Assembly: GCA_964390055.1 (NCBI GenBank)
Contig: CAYMGQ010000008.1
Coordinates: 1-64,000, forward strand
DNA length: 64,000 nucleotides
From: CAYMGQ01 sp964390055
Lineage (GTDB): Bacteria > Bacillota > Clostridia > Peptostreptococcales > Natronincolaceae
Direction: 5' to 3'
The position numbers and the translations under genes were made by a program. Within the stretch, counting starts at the first letter, position 1, and every line of letters begins with the position of its first letter. Below are positions 1-7,993 of this stretch, piece by piece. Under the pieces are notes generated by a model. The model worked only from the letters and a program-made list of their open reading frames with translations, did no database searches and was not told the DNA's origin.

Positions 1-161
1 ATAGCTATAACCCCTTTTATAGAATAAAGGTCAATATCATCCTGTACAATGCCTTCATATTGGGTTATTAGTTCTTTTGCCTCGGCTAATCTATTCTGAT
101 TAACAAGTTTCTTTATATTTTCCTTAAATTGTATTTGATATTCAGCCATCTTGTTAGACAT
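1..161 (-). CDS. TPR-like protein, N-terminal fragment (runs off the left edge)
   Basis: This open frame starts at an ATG at 161 behind a GGGTGGGG ribosome binding site and stays open to base 1, giving 53 residues that begin MSNKMAEYQIQFKENIKKLV. The segment KENIKKL, NRLAEAKELI and QYEGIVQDD closely resembles the last 50 residues of the upstream glycosyltransferase (KENIKMFL, EKIEEAKLII, QYLQIVPDD), so it is probably a TPR-like helical repeat. It follows that gene by 32 bases in the same direction. It could be another glycosyltransferase or TPR protein of a flagellin-modification cluster that continues beyond the window. The function cannot be read from this fragment. Confidence 0.7.
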   Translation of the reverse strand, partial: MSNKMAEYQIQFKENIKKLVNQNRLAEAKELITQYEGIVQDDIDLYSIKGVIA

Positions 162-193
162 ACAACCCCACCCTTATTTCATTTAGTAAAATT

Positions 194-2317
194 CTATTTA
201 TTTGTCTGCTTTAAATATATCTCTGACTTTAACATTAGCATCTCTAAATCATCTGGTACAATCTGCAGGTATTGGTCGATTATTAGTTTTGCCTCTTCTA
301 TTTTCTCAGCATCTAAAAACATTTTGATATTTTCTTTAACTCCCATTTTTAGTTCATTAAATTCCTCTTTGTTTCCCATTTGCTTTTTATCTTTAATCTC
401 TTCAAATTCCTTTATTAGTAATTCTATTCCCTTTTTCATTGCCGGATAAGTTCTTAAAGCCTTCCTCAAATATCCTATGTAGGCCAACCCATCCGTTTTT
501 TTGACTTGTCTAGCCTTTTCCATATATATTAAAAAGATATCTTCATCATTTTTTATATCATAGATATTCTCATTTTCAATTAGTTCTTTATTATATATTG
601 AATTAATATAATAAATTCCCTCATCAATATAGTCATGAAAAACTTCCTGGTATTCCTTGTAATTTAAAAGATTATTAACCAGTAAAGCTTTTCTAAGTTC
701 TTTTTGAAATCTTAGTTCCCTAAAGTTTGATTTTTCATTAACCCTATCTAAATACCTATGGGCTACTTCCTTTATTTTGTCATCATGTTTATTGATGATA
801 TATTGGATATAGGCCTGTAATAGAGGATATTTTACCTTGGATAAAATTTCTCCCATCCCCCCAACCCCTATTGACAACAGGGCGTAAATTAAATCTCCAA
901 AAAATACTGGCAGGTCCCCAAATTCTAGACCCCTTATTCTACCTATCAGACTTTGATTTATGGCCAACCCATGGTCCTGCATATGTAATCTGACCCTGTT
1001 TAGCAGGGAATAGTTGCAATCCCCTTGGCTAAATAGTTCCATAATTTTATTCTGTTCTTTTCTTGTTTCTTCCCCTATACTACTCTCTAAGGAAATCCAA
1101 AACTCCTGTATTAGTTTTTCCCTTCTTTCCCCAGCATTTAAAATTTTATTATATTCTGATAGTAGCCCCTCATATTTCTTTAAGGCCATATATGACTTGA
1201 CCAAAAGGTCAATAGCCTGGTCTCCGAAATTCTCCTCGGATATTCCCTCCAGGTATTGCAGGGCCTGGTCATTATCCCCAATTTTATTATGAAGGATTGC
1301 TAAGTTCAAATTAACATTTTCCCTAAAACCCAATGTGGATTTTACTAATACTAGGTCTCGGGCATCTTTTTTTATTTCGCCTTTTTCCAAGAGCCTCAAA
1401 TATTGCTTGAAATGTCTTATAGCACTCTTGTTTTTTTCCAATACACTTTGGGCTATCCCTATATAATAATAAAAATCTATGTAATCCCTTTCTATTCTTA
1501 ATGCTTCTAAACATATCTTTTCTAATTCCTTATGTTTATTATTTTGATAATAAGCCCTAGCTAGTTGGTTATATATATGTAAATAGTGTTTCTGATTCTT
1601 TTTATCTTTTTTAATCAATTCATATGCCTTTAGTATAAACTCTAGGGATTTCTTATACTTCCCATACATCCCATAAGACTGGGATAATTGGAATAGATTG
1701 TATATATGGTCTGGCTCTTTTTCTAGTTCTTTCTCTAATAATTCAACATTTCTCCTGAATTTATACTCCATAAGTTCGGGGTCCGTAGAAAGATAACCAT
1801 AGTGTGCAACTTCTGCATCGCTAAAAAATACAGGATTTTTAAAGATGGGTTGTTCATGTATGGCCCCCTTATATTTAAAATCCTTTGTATTCCTGAATAA
1901 TCTTAGGATATCACCTTTTTGTTGGTAGATTTCCTCCTCTTTTTCTCTTGTTATATTTCTAATACTTATACTCCCTGTATTATACTGGCTACTTATGGAG
2001 GACTTTAGGAATTCTATCAGGGGCCCTGGTTTTTCGAAAACTTCATCCCCATCCAAAATCAGCAACCATTCTCCCTCTGCATATTCTATAGTCTTATTAC
2101 GCATGCCTCCAAAATCATTATTCCACTTATGGTAGTAAACCTTGTCAGTATGCTTTTTTGCAATTTCTACAGTCCTGTCTTCAGACCCTGTGTCTACCAC
2201 AATTATTTCAGTAGGAAAATTATCAGAAAATGCTTTTAAACTTTCTAAAGATTTGTTCAGGTATTTTTCTTCATTTTTCACCATCATGCAAATACTTAAT
2301 CTTTTTTTGTATTCCAT
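194..2317 (-). CDS. Family 2 glycosyltransferase with C-terminal TPR-like repeats
   Basis: The 707-residue protein has an N-terminal GT-A domain: LSICMMVKNEE near residues 7-17, IIVVDTGSEDRT near 38-49, and a metal-binding DGDE motif at 89-92. The rest is long, helical and rich in Y/L/K, with TPR-like pairs such as HIYNLFQLSQSYGMYGKYKKSLE. Proteins of this architecture often glycosylate flagellin in clostridia. Its place directly downstream of two flagellin genes in the same direction supports that role, but the sugar and acceptor are unknown. The ATG at 2317 follows a GGGGAG site by 7 bases. No signal peptide or membrane segment is visible, so it should act in the cytoplasm. Confidence 0.85.
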   Translation of the reverse strand: MEYKKRLSICMMVKNEEKYLNKSLESLKAFSDNFPTEIIVVDTGSEDRTVEIAKKHTDKVYYHKWNNDFGGMRNKTIEYAEGEWLLILDGDEVFEKPGPLIEFLKSSISSQYNTGSISIRNITREKEEEIYQQKGDILRLFRNTKDFKYKGAIHEQPIFKNPVFFSDAEVAHYGYLSTDPELMEYKFRRNVELLEKELEKEPDHIYNLFQLSQSYGMYGKYKKSLEFILKAYELIKKDKKNQKHYLHIYNQLARAYYQNNKHKELEKICLEALRIERDYIDFYYYIGIAQSVLEKNKSAIRHFKQYLRLLEKGEIKKDARDLVLVKSTLGFRENVNLNLAILHNKIGDNDQALQYLEGISEENFGDQAIDLLVKSYMALKKYEGLLSEYNKILNAGERREKLIQEFWISLESSIGEETRKEQNKIMELFSQGDCNYSLLNRVRLHMQDHGLAINQSLIGRIRGLEFGDLPVFFGDLIYALLSIGVGGMGEILSKVKYPLLQAYIQYIINKHDDKIKEVAHRYLDRVNEKSNFRELRFQKELRKALLVNNLLNYKEYQEVFHDYIDEGIYYINSIYNKELIENENIYDIKNDEDIFLIYMEKARQVKKTDGLAYIGYLRKALRTYPAMKKGIELLIKEFEEIKDKKQMGNKEEFNELKMGVKENIKMFLDAEKIEEAKLIIDQYLQIVPDDLEMLMLKSEIYLKQTNK

Positions 2318-2373
2318 ATTAAGCTCCCCTTAATTTAAATAAAGCGCTATTTTATATTTTAATTTGTATTTTT

Positions 2374-2416
2374 TCCTTTACTATATAGGCATTAATAATG
2401 CCTATATAGTAAAGGA
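2374..2416. repeat. 20-bp near-perfect inverted repeat downstream of flagellin
   Basis: The arms TCCTTTACTATATAGGCATT and its complement are separated by only three bases. In the minus-strand transcript the hairpin is followed by A-rich rather than U-rich sequence, so it is not a standard intrinsic terminator for the flagellin genes. A second, GC-richer hairpin (GGTCAGGGGA-GTAA-TCCTCTGGCC in the transcript) lies just before it, at about 2417-2440. The pair may end, process or stabilise the flagellin mRNA before the glycosyltransferase gene. Confidence 0.6.
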
Positions 2417-2463
2417 GGCCAGAGGATTACTCCCCTGACCCCCTAATAAATCAATTCCTTTGC

Positions 2464-3276
2464 TTATCTTAATAATTGTAGTACTGTTTGTGGCATCATA
2501 TTGGCTTGAGCAAGCATGGCTGTTGAAGCTTGTTGCAAGATACTCTGTCTTGTTTGCTCCATCATCTCTTGTGCCATATCTACATCTCTAATTCTTGCTT
2601 CTGCAGCTTGTAGGTTCTCTGCAGAGTTATCTAAGTTCTTAATTGTATGTTCTAACCTATTTTGGATAGCTCCCAATGCAGATCTTTGCTCGGAAACAGA
2701 CTTTATAGCATTATCTATTGTGTCGATGGCATCATTTGCTCCCGTTTGTGTTGTAACAACTATACTATCAATTGTAAGAGCATCCTTGCTCATTGCATTT
2801 ATTGATACTGTTATAGTCTGGCCCTTATTGGCCCCTACATGAAATTCTTTGTTTGAAAAAGTTCCATCTAGTAAGGTCATTGTATTAAATTGAGTTTTGT
2901 CAGAAATTGCATCAATTTCTTCTACTAGTTGGTCAACCTCTGCCTGGATATATTCTCTATCTTCCGGCGTGTTGGAATCATTGGCTGATTGTACTGCTAG
3001 TTCTCTCATTCTTTGTAGCATTGCATGAACCTCATCCAAGGCTCCCTCTGCTGTTTGTACTACTGAAATACCATCTTGGGCATTTCTTGATGCTTGGGTA
3101 AGTCCCCTGATTTGTCCTCTCATTTTCTCAGAGATGGATAAGCCAGCTGCATCATCTGCTGCCCGGTTAATCCTAAATCCTGAAGATAGTTTCTCCATGG
3201 ATTTTGCCCCGGCATTATTAGAAATTCCTAATTGCCTATGGGTATTCATTGCTACTAAGTTATGATTAATTCTCAT
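2464..3276 (-). CDS. hag: Flagellin, copy 1 (downstream)
   Basis: This 270-residue flagellin starts MRINHNLVAMNTHRQLGI and ends ANMMPQTVLQLLR, the conserved D0/D1 helices that polymerise into the filament. It matches copy 2 over the first ~105 residues and from QRSALGAIQN to the end, apart from one residue in the tail (ANMM versus ANLM). The differences lie in the central part (about 105-195). At 270 residues it is a short flagellin with almost no D2/D3 domain. The ATG follows an AAGGAGG site by 8 bases and sits behind the same CsrA-type leader hairpin as copy 2. I see no separate SigD promoter in the 103 bases between the copies, so it is probably co-transcribed with copy 2. Confidence 0.97.
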   Translation of the reverse strand: MRINHNLVAMNTHRQLGISNNAGAKSMEKLSSGFRINRAADDAAGLSISEKMRGQIRGLTQASRNAQDGISVVQTAEGALDEVHAMLQRMRELAVQSANDSNTPEDREYIQAEVDQLVEEIDAISDKTQFNTMTLLDGTFSNKEFHVGANKGQTITVSINAMSKDALTIDSIVVTTQTGANDAIDTIDNAIKSVSEQRSALGAIQNRLEHTIKNLDNSAENLQAAEARIRDVDMAQEMMEQTRQSILQQASTAMLAQANMMPQTVLQLLR

Positions 3277-3283
3277 TTTTTCT

Positions 3284-3316
3284 TCCTCCTTGAATTATTA
3301 TTTTGGCATCCTTGCC
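3284..3316 (-). promoter_or_regulatory. CsrA-type leader of flagellin copy 1
   Basis: In the transcript a GGCA-AGGA-TGCC hairpin (3305-3316) presents GGA in its loop, closed by one further U-A pair. It is followed by the AAGGAGG ribosome binding site, giving a second GGA. This is the classic two-site CsrA repression layout known for hag in B. subtilis. The whole leader is duplicated before copy 2. Confidence 0.7.
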
Positions 3317-3379
3317 ATTATTGTTTCTTATAATCTATTGCTAGTATAAATCTTTCTTTCAATTTCAAAATTGTTTTAC

Positions 3380-4192
3380 TTATCTTAATAATTGTAGTAC
3401 TGTTTGTGGCATCAAGTTAGCCTGAGCAAGCATGGCTGTTGAAGCTTGTTGCAAGATACTCTGTCTTGTTTGCTCCATCATCTCTTGTGCCATGTCTACA
3501 TCCCTAATTCTTGCTTCTGCAGCCTGTAGGTTCTCTGCGGAGTTATCTAAGTTCTTAATAGTATGTTCTAACCTATTTTGGATAGCTCCCAATGCGGACC
3601 TTTGTTTGGATACATCCTTAATAGCATCATCTATTGTGCCAATAGCTGTATCTGCATCAGTTTGTTTCTCTACACTTACTGCAGATATGCCTAAAGTGCT
3701 AGCACTCATGCTACTTATGCTTACTGTTATTACCTGTCCTTGGTTGGCCCCAACATGGAATAGCTTGCCAGTAAAGTCTCCATCTAATAGGGTCATGGTA
3801 TTAAATTGGGTTTTTTCAGAAATTGCATTAATTTCTCCTACTAGTTGGTCAACCTCTGCCTGGATATATCCCCTATCATCATCTGTGTTGGAATCATTGG
3901 CTGATTGTACTGCTAGTTCTCTCATTCTTTGTAGCATTGCATGAACCTCATCCAAGGCTCCCTCTGCTGTTTGTACTACTGAAATACCATCTTGGGCATT
4001 TCTTGATGCTTGGGTAAGTCCCCTGATTTGTCCTCTCATTTTCTCAGAGATGGATAAGCCAGCTGCATCATCTGCTGCCCGGTTAATCCTAAATCCTGAA
4101 GATAGTTTCTCCATGGATTTTGCCCCGGCATTATTAGAAATTCCTAATTGCCTATGGGTATTCATTGCTACTAAGTTGTGGTTAATTCTCAT
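3380..4192 (-). CDS. hag: Flagellin, copy 2 (upstream, SigD-proximal)
   Basis: This 270-residue flagellin is the filament subunit exported through the flagellar type III apparatus. The N terminus (MRINHNLVAMNTHRQ) and C terminus (ANLMPQTVLQLLR) are the conserved coiled-coil D0/D1 regions; FliW binds the C-terminal part in the known partner-switch system. It lies downstream of fliW-csrA, as in Bacillus, and directly behind a SigD promoter and a CsrA-binding leader. The ATG at 4192 has AAGGAGG 8 bases upstream. Compared with copy 1 the central segment differs (for example NTDDDRGYIQ against NTPEDREYIQ), while the flanks are nearly identical at DNA level, which suggests recent duplication or gene conversion. 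Confidence 0.97.
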   Translation of the reverse strand: MRINHNLVAMNTHRQLGISNNAGAKSMEKLSSGFRINRAADDAAGLSISEKMRGQIRGLTQASRNAQDGISVVQTAEGALDEVHAMLQRMRELAVQSANDSNTDDDRGYIQAEVDQLVGEINAISEKTQFNTMTLLDGDFTGKLFHVGANQGQVITVSISSMSASTLGISAVSVEKQTDADTAIGTIDDAIKDVSKQRSALGAIQNRLEHTIKNLDNSAENLQAAEARIRDVDMAQEMMEQTRQSILQQASTAMLAQANLMPQTVLQLLR

Positions 4193-4200
4193 TTTTTCTT

Positions 4201-4232
4201 CCTCCTTGAATTATTATTTTGGCATCCTTGCC
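4201..4232 (-). promoter_or_regulatory. CsrA-type leader of flagellin copy 2
   Basis: The transcript folds a GGCA-AGGA-TGCC hairpin (4221-4232) with GGA in the loop, then the AAGGAGG ribosome binding site (4201-4207). CsrA recognises GGA in hairpin loops and can block ribosome access by bridging such a pair. csrA and its antagonist fliW are encoded immediately upstream, which makes autoregulated flagellin translation the likely function. Confidence 0.72.
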
Positions 4233-4305
4233 ATTGTTTGTAAATCTTCCTAGTCCTTGGCCAAGGGTTTGTAGGTAAGATTTATTTTTCTGTCTTACAC
4301 TATAT

Positions 4306-4333
4306 ATATCGGAATACTTTCCATAAGACTTTA
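4306..4333 (-). promoter_or_regulatory. SigD (sigma-28) promoter of the flagellin genes
   Basis: On the minus strand TAAA (4333-4330), a 16-base spacer and TCCGATAT (4313-4306) match the SigD consensus TAAA-N14-16-gCCGATAT. The spacer length equals that of the other three SigD-type sites in this window. It lies about 115 bases before the flagellin start and leaves room for the CsrA leader. Confidence 0.85.
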
Positions 4334-4353
4334 GGGCTAAATCAGAAAATTCT

Positions 4354-4590
4354 TCATTTGTCCCCATTCTTATGGAATATATTCCTTAATTCATCCAAGT
4401 TCAACCTTTGTTGGCTGGCAGCCCTATTTTCCTCTTGGATTTCTAGGTAAATTTCTTTCCTATAGATTTCTACCTCTCTAGGGGCAGAAATTCCTATTTT
4501 TACCCTATCATCCTCTATGCCTAAGACCTTTATTTCTATATCTTTGCCCAGCATAATGCTTTCCTCTGTTTTTCTAGATAAGACTAGCAT
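4354..4590 (-). CDS. csrA: Carbon storage regulator CsrA
   Basis: CsrA is a small dimeric RNA-binding protein that represses translation at GGA motifs. The 78-residue product starts MLVLSRKTEESIMLGKDIEI and carries the usual IGISAPREVEIYRKEIY segment; residues R44-type and the PREV region form the RNA-binding face in the family. The ATG at 4590 is chosen because MLVLSRK is the universal CsrA start and a GGGGGG site lies 10 bases upstream; a longer frame would overlap fliW. It follows fliW by one base. Its visible targets are the two flagellin leaders just downstream. FliW relieves CsrA when flagellin is exported. Confidence 0.97.
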   Translation of the reverse strand: MLVLSRKTEESIMLGKDIEIKVLGIEDDRVKIGISAPREVEIYRKEIYLEIQEENRAASQQRLNLDELRNIFHKNGDK

Positions 4591-4591
4591 A

Positions 4592-5062
4592 TTATTTAGG
4601 CCCCCCAACATTTTCTTTTTTTGGGGTGTTTTTTAACTCCTGGAAAATTGGATGTTTCCTAGAATAATTGTCATTGTCTATTATAATTTGCTTGCCCTTG
4701 TTATTTTTAATATTTATAACAATGGGTGCCTGGAGATTGGCTGTCATCTTGCTAATATCCTCTGGCACAACAACAATGGTACAAATAAAGATATCCTCTG
4801 GTTTTTCAATAGCCAATTTTTCTATTGCCCTTTTAGGAATTTGAAAATCATAATCCGGTTTAAAGATAAAGGGATTTACTATGATAAAGGCTATATCCCC
4901 ATCCTCCATTGATTGTAGCCAATGAAAGTGTAGCTCCTTGTCTGGATTGTGAATAATGGCAAATTGGGTTAAATGCTCAAAGCCTGGAATTCCGTCAGCA
5001 AAGGTCAAGATTTTTTTCTTGTCTATTTCTATTTCACCGAAGTGTCTTGTGGTTAATTTCAT
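4592..5062 (-). CDS. fliW: Flagellar assembly factor FliW
   Basis: The 156-residue protein starts MKLTTRHFGEIEI and contains LTFADGIPGFEHLTQFAII, LHFHWLQSMED and IFICTIVVVPEDISKMTANLQAPI, the family's hallmark stretches. In B. subtilis FliW binds CsrA allosterically and is titrated by cytoplasmic flagellin, so CsrA is set free when flagellin accumulates. It sits between flgL and csrA, as expected. The start has AAGGAG 11 bases upstream. Confidence 0.97.
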   Translation of the reverse strand: MKLTTRHFGEIEIDKKKILTFADGIPGFEHLTQFAIIHNPDKELHFHWLQSMEDGDIAFIIVNPFIFKPDYDFQIPKRAIEKLAIEKPEDIFICTIVVVPEDISKMTANLQAPIVINIKNNKGKQIIIDNDNYSRKHPIFQELKNTPKKENVGGPK

Positions 5063-5104
5063 AATAGTCTCGCTCCTTAATATCTAGTTTGCTACTTTCT
5101 ACTA

Positions 5105-6429
5105 TTATCGTAAAAAATCAAGTAGGGTAGGCTGGATTATCCTAGCTCCAACGGCTAAGGCCGACCTATAGACGTTTTCCTCATTGATTAGCTCCATTAG
5201 GACCTCGCCCATGTCTGCATCCTCTAACTGGGACTGTAGGTCTCTAAAATTAATGGTGTTATCTGCTATCCTTTCCTTAATCAAATCGCTTCGGTTAACC
5301 TTTGCCCCTACTTCTGATTTTATCTTCAATAGGTTTTGATGGTATTGGTCAATCTCCCCTATATGCTTTCCTATTTCATCCGTATTTCCTTCCAAGAGGT
5401 AACCCTCTAATTTGTCAATTAATTGGATAAGGCCTGCTTTTTGTCCCTTAGAGACTACTCTTTTTTCCGCCTGTCCAGGAATAATTAATTGGTTTCCTAT
5501 ACCTTCATTGGCTATTTCTAATGTGCCAGTAAATTCTTCCTTATTATAAAGGTTTCCTGTATCTTTAGGGGCTAGCACTTGAAGACCCCAACCATTTTCA
5601 TCATTTCCCCCATCNNNNNNNNNNNNNNNNNNNNNNNNNNNNNNNNNNNNNNNNNNNNNNNNNNNNNNNNNNNNNNNNNNNNNNNNNNNNNNNNNNNNNN
5701 NNNNNNNNNNNNNNTCTTTAATATAACTTCTATAGCCTCTTCCCCAGCCTCTTCTATAGCCTCTTCCCCTTCTACCATGGGTAGGCTTATAGTTAAGTCA
5801 CCGCCATCCTCAAGGGGCAAGCCCTCAATTTCATTGCTATATATTAGGGGCTTTTCTATAGCCTCAAATAATTCTAAACCCAAGGTGTTTACTCCTATAT
5901 TTTCATAATTTCCCACCTGGATATCATGCCTGTCATCCACAAAGGCTGGGTCGATATGGGCCCTGAGGTCTATCTGGTAGTTACCCTGGGAGTCAAATAG
6001 TGCCTGGTTAGTTTTTTTCCCTGAGAAAATATAACTACTCCCATAGGAGGAGTTGCCCAGGCTTATGAGTTGGGCCTTTATCTCCTTGATTTCTTCCTGT
6101 ATCTTGGTGGTTTCCTCCACGGTTAGGGGGCCATTTGCTCCCTGGACCATAAGTTCTCTAAATCGATGGACTGCCTCATTGGCATTATCCACTGCCAATT
6201 CTGTAGTCTCTAACCAAGATATTGCATCATCAACATTCTTGTCATATTGGTATAGTTGGCTTATATCGGCCCTAACCTTCAGGCTCCTAGAAACTGCAAT
6301 AGGGTCATCTGAAGGTTTGTGTACCCGTTTACCGGTATAGGCCTGCATTTGCCGTTTATCTAAACTTAGCATGGTCCGATTTAAATTTAGCATCATATTT
6401 GAAATCATCATATTATTTGTAATCCGCAT
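5105..6429 (-). CDS. flgL: Hook-filament junction protein FlgL, interrupted by an assembly gap
   Basis: The N-terminal part (MRITNNMMISNMMLNLNRTM...) and the C-terminal part (ending GARIIQPTLLDFLR) are two halves of one FlgL/HAP3, which joins the hook-associated FlgK to the filament. A run of 100 N lies between them. The frame before the gap is open to the last base (AIEVILK), and the frame after it is open from the first base (DGGNDENGWGL); they differ in phase only because the gap length is arbitrary. This is therefore a gap, not a frameshift. The start ATG follows GGGGGA by 8 bases. The missing part belongs to the variable central domain. It follows flgK by 13 bases. Confidence 0.93.
5615..5714. 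other. Assembly gap (100 N) inside flgL
   Basis: Exactly 100 N, a conventional placeholder for a gap of unknown size. Its right side abuts a short tandem repeat, a likely cause of the break. Confidence 0.99.
5729..5769. repeat. 24-bp tandem repeat at the gap edge
   Basis: A 17-base word, TCTATAGCCTCTTCCCC, occurs at 5729-5745 and again at 5753-5769, a period of 24. In the flgL frame it encodes GEEAIEEA-like acidic repeats. More copies may lie inside the gap. Confidence 0.8.
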
Positions 6430-6442
6430 ATCTCAAATCCCC

Positions 6443-7972
6443 CTATCTTCCTACTAGGCCAACCCTATTAATAATGACATCCAGCATCTCATCCATGGTG
6501 GTAATCATCCGTGCAGATGCATTATAGGCATGCTGGAATCTTATCATATTGGATAGTTCTTCATCCTGGCCTACTCCTGAAATTCTTTGCCTTTCCATAT
6601 CCACCTGGGCAGTTAAGATGGCCTGGTTGGCAGCATTCCTCATAGCCTCCTGAGTATCTACTCCCAGGTTAGAAATTAAGGATTTTAAAAAGTCCTCAGG
6701 CTTACCTTCACTAAACATTCCTAAATTATCTCTGGTATTTGCTAGTTTTAAGGCATTTGAACCATCACCTGGTAGGAGGTCTTTTTCTGTAGCAGCCGCT
6801 ATTTTATTTAAGTCCTCTATATCCAGGGCTACACTAATATTCTTAGCGGTAATCCTTGGGGCACCCTCATCTCTAGCTGCCTCTGAGGATACTCCATTAG
6901 CAGTAAAGAACAAGTAACCATCATTACCGTCTAGCCCATAACCCTGGCTATGTATCTTATTTATTTCCTCAGCAAATACTTGGGTAAAGTGGTTAAGCCT
7001 TTCTATATAGTAGGGTATTCCCTTATTGCTACCACTTGACCCATCCCTTAGGTTCAAGAGGGCCTTTAGTTCCCCATCAATCCCTGATACATTAAGGGCT
7101 GAACCGCTTTCCCACCTAACTGTATTTATCTCTAGATCTACCCCTATATCTTCAAAAAATTGGCTCTTTTCCTTAATGTCTGTATCTAATTTGTAGGCTT
7201 TATTATGGTAGACCAAGGGTTGTCCATTTATCTGCAAAACCATCTTTCTTCCCACATGGGCTCCACCGCCCAAGTTATGATCATTGCTATCGGCAACCTC
7301 TAGAACCTCCACGCTGACATATTTGGACAGCTCGTCAATTAGCAGGTTTCTTTGGTCCCTCAAATCATTAGCGTTGCTTCCGTCTACCTCATACCTGAAA
7401 ATTTGTTCATTTAATCTAGCTATTTGTTCGGCATGGCCATTTATTGAACTTACAATATTGACTACATCGGAATTATAATTCCTTACTAGATTCTCCAATT
7501 GGTCATACATATGGTTAATGGAATTGGTAAAGGTAATTGCATTTTGTCTGACCAAGGCCCTTGTAGTTAAATTATCGGCATTCTCTGGTTTACTTAGTTG
7601 TTGAAAGGAGGCAAATAGTTGGTCTATAACTGTTGTAATCCCAGTATCTGATGGCTCATTCATTATAGATTCAATAAAGTGCAAACCATCTCTTTTTGCC
7701 TCCCAATAACCTTCGGAATTGGCTTCATCCCTATATTTAAAATCTAAAAATTCACTTCTTAGTTGTTTTATAGCCAATGTGCTTACCCCGGTACCCAGCA
7801 TCCCTTGGCCACCCGGTAGTGGCATGGGTATACTTGCTGCCTGCTCTAGTCTTTGTCTTGTGTACCCCTTGGTGTTAACATTAGCAATATTATGTCCCGT
7901 AATATCTAAGGCTCTCTGGGCCGCAAAAAGCCCTGACCGTGCTGCATTAAAGCCCAAAAATGTTGATCGCAT
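6443..7972 (-). CDS. flgK: Hook-associated protein FlgK (HAP1)
   Basis: The 509-residue protein starts MRSTFLGFNAARSGLFAAQRALDITGHNIANVNTKGYTRQ with the flagellar rod/hook N-terminal motif (NIANVNTKGY, near 28-37). It ends with the rod-like C-terminal helix (AYNASARMITTMDEMLDVIINRVG). FlgK caps the hook and is exported with the help of the FlgN chaperone, encoded just upstream. The length is usual for Firmicutes FlgK. A GGGGTGGG site precedes the ATG by about 8 bases. Confidence 0.97.
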   Translation of the reverse strand: MRSTFLGFNAARSGLFAAQRALDITGHNIANVNTKGYTRQRLEQAASIPMPLPGGQGMLGTGVSTLAIKQLRSEFLDFKYRDEANSEGYWEAKRDGLHFIESIMNEPSDTGITTVIDQLFASFQQLSKPENADNLTTRALVRQNAITFTNSINHMYDQLENLVRNYNSDVVNIVSSINGHAEQIARLNEQIFRYEVDGSNANDLRDQRNLLIDELSKYVSVEVLEVADSNDHNLGGGAHVGRKMVLQINGQPLVYHNKAYKLDTDIKEKSQFFEDIGVDLEINTVRWESGSALNVSGIDGELKALLNLRDGSSGSNKGIPYYIERLNHFTQVFAEEINKIHSQGYGLDGNDGYLFFTANGVSSEAARDEGAPRITAKNISVALDIEDLNKIAAATEKDLLPGDGSNALKLANTRDNLGMFSEGKPEDFLKSLISNLGVDTQEAMRNAANQAILTAQVDMERQRISGVGQDEELSNMIRFQHAYNASARMITTMDEMLDVIINRVGLVGR

Positions 7973-7993
7973 CCTCTAACCCACCCCTCATAT

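Noticed and set aside
3277..3379. A separate SigD promoter for flagellin copy 1
   Set aside because: No CCGATA-type -10 is present between the two copies; only weak SigA-like words with poor spacing.
4182..4367. 61-codon ORF between csrA and flagellin, with plausible codon use
   Set aside because: It overlaps the csrA end, lacks a ribosome binding site, and spans the SigD promoter and the CsrA leader of flagellin, which explain the conserved sequence better.
5105..6429. Frameshift or split flgL
   Set aside because: Both halves are open right up to the N run; the phase difference only reflects the arbitrary 100-N gap length.
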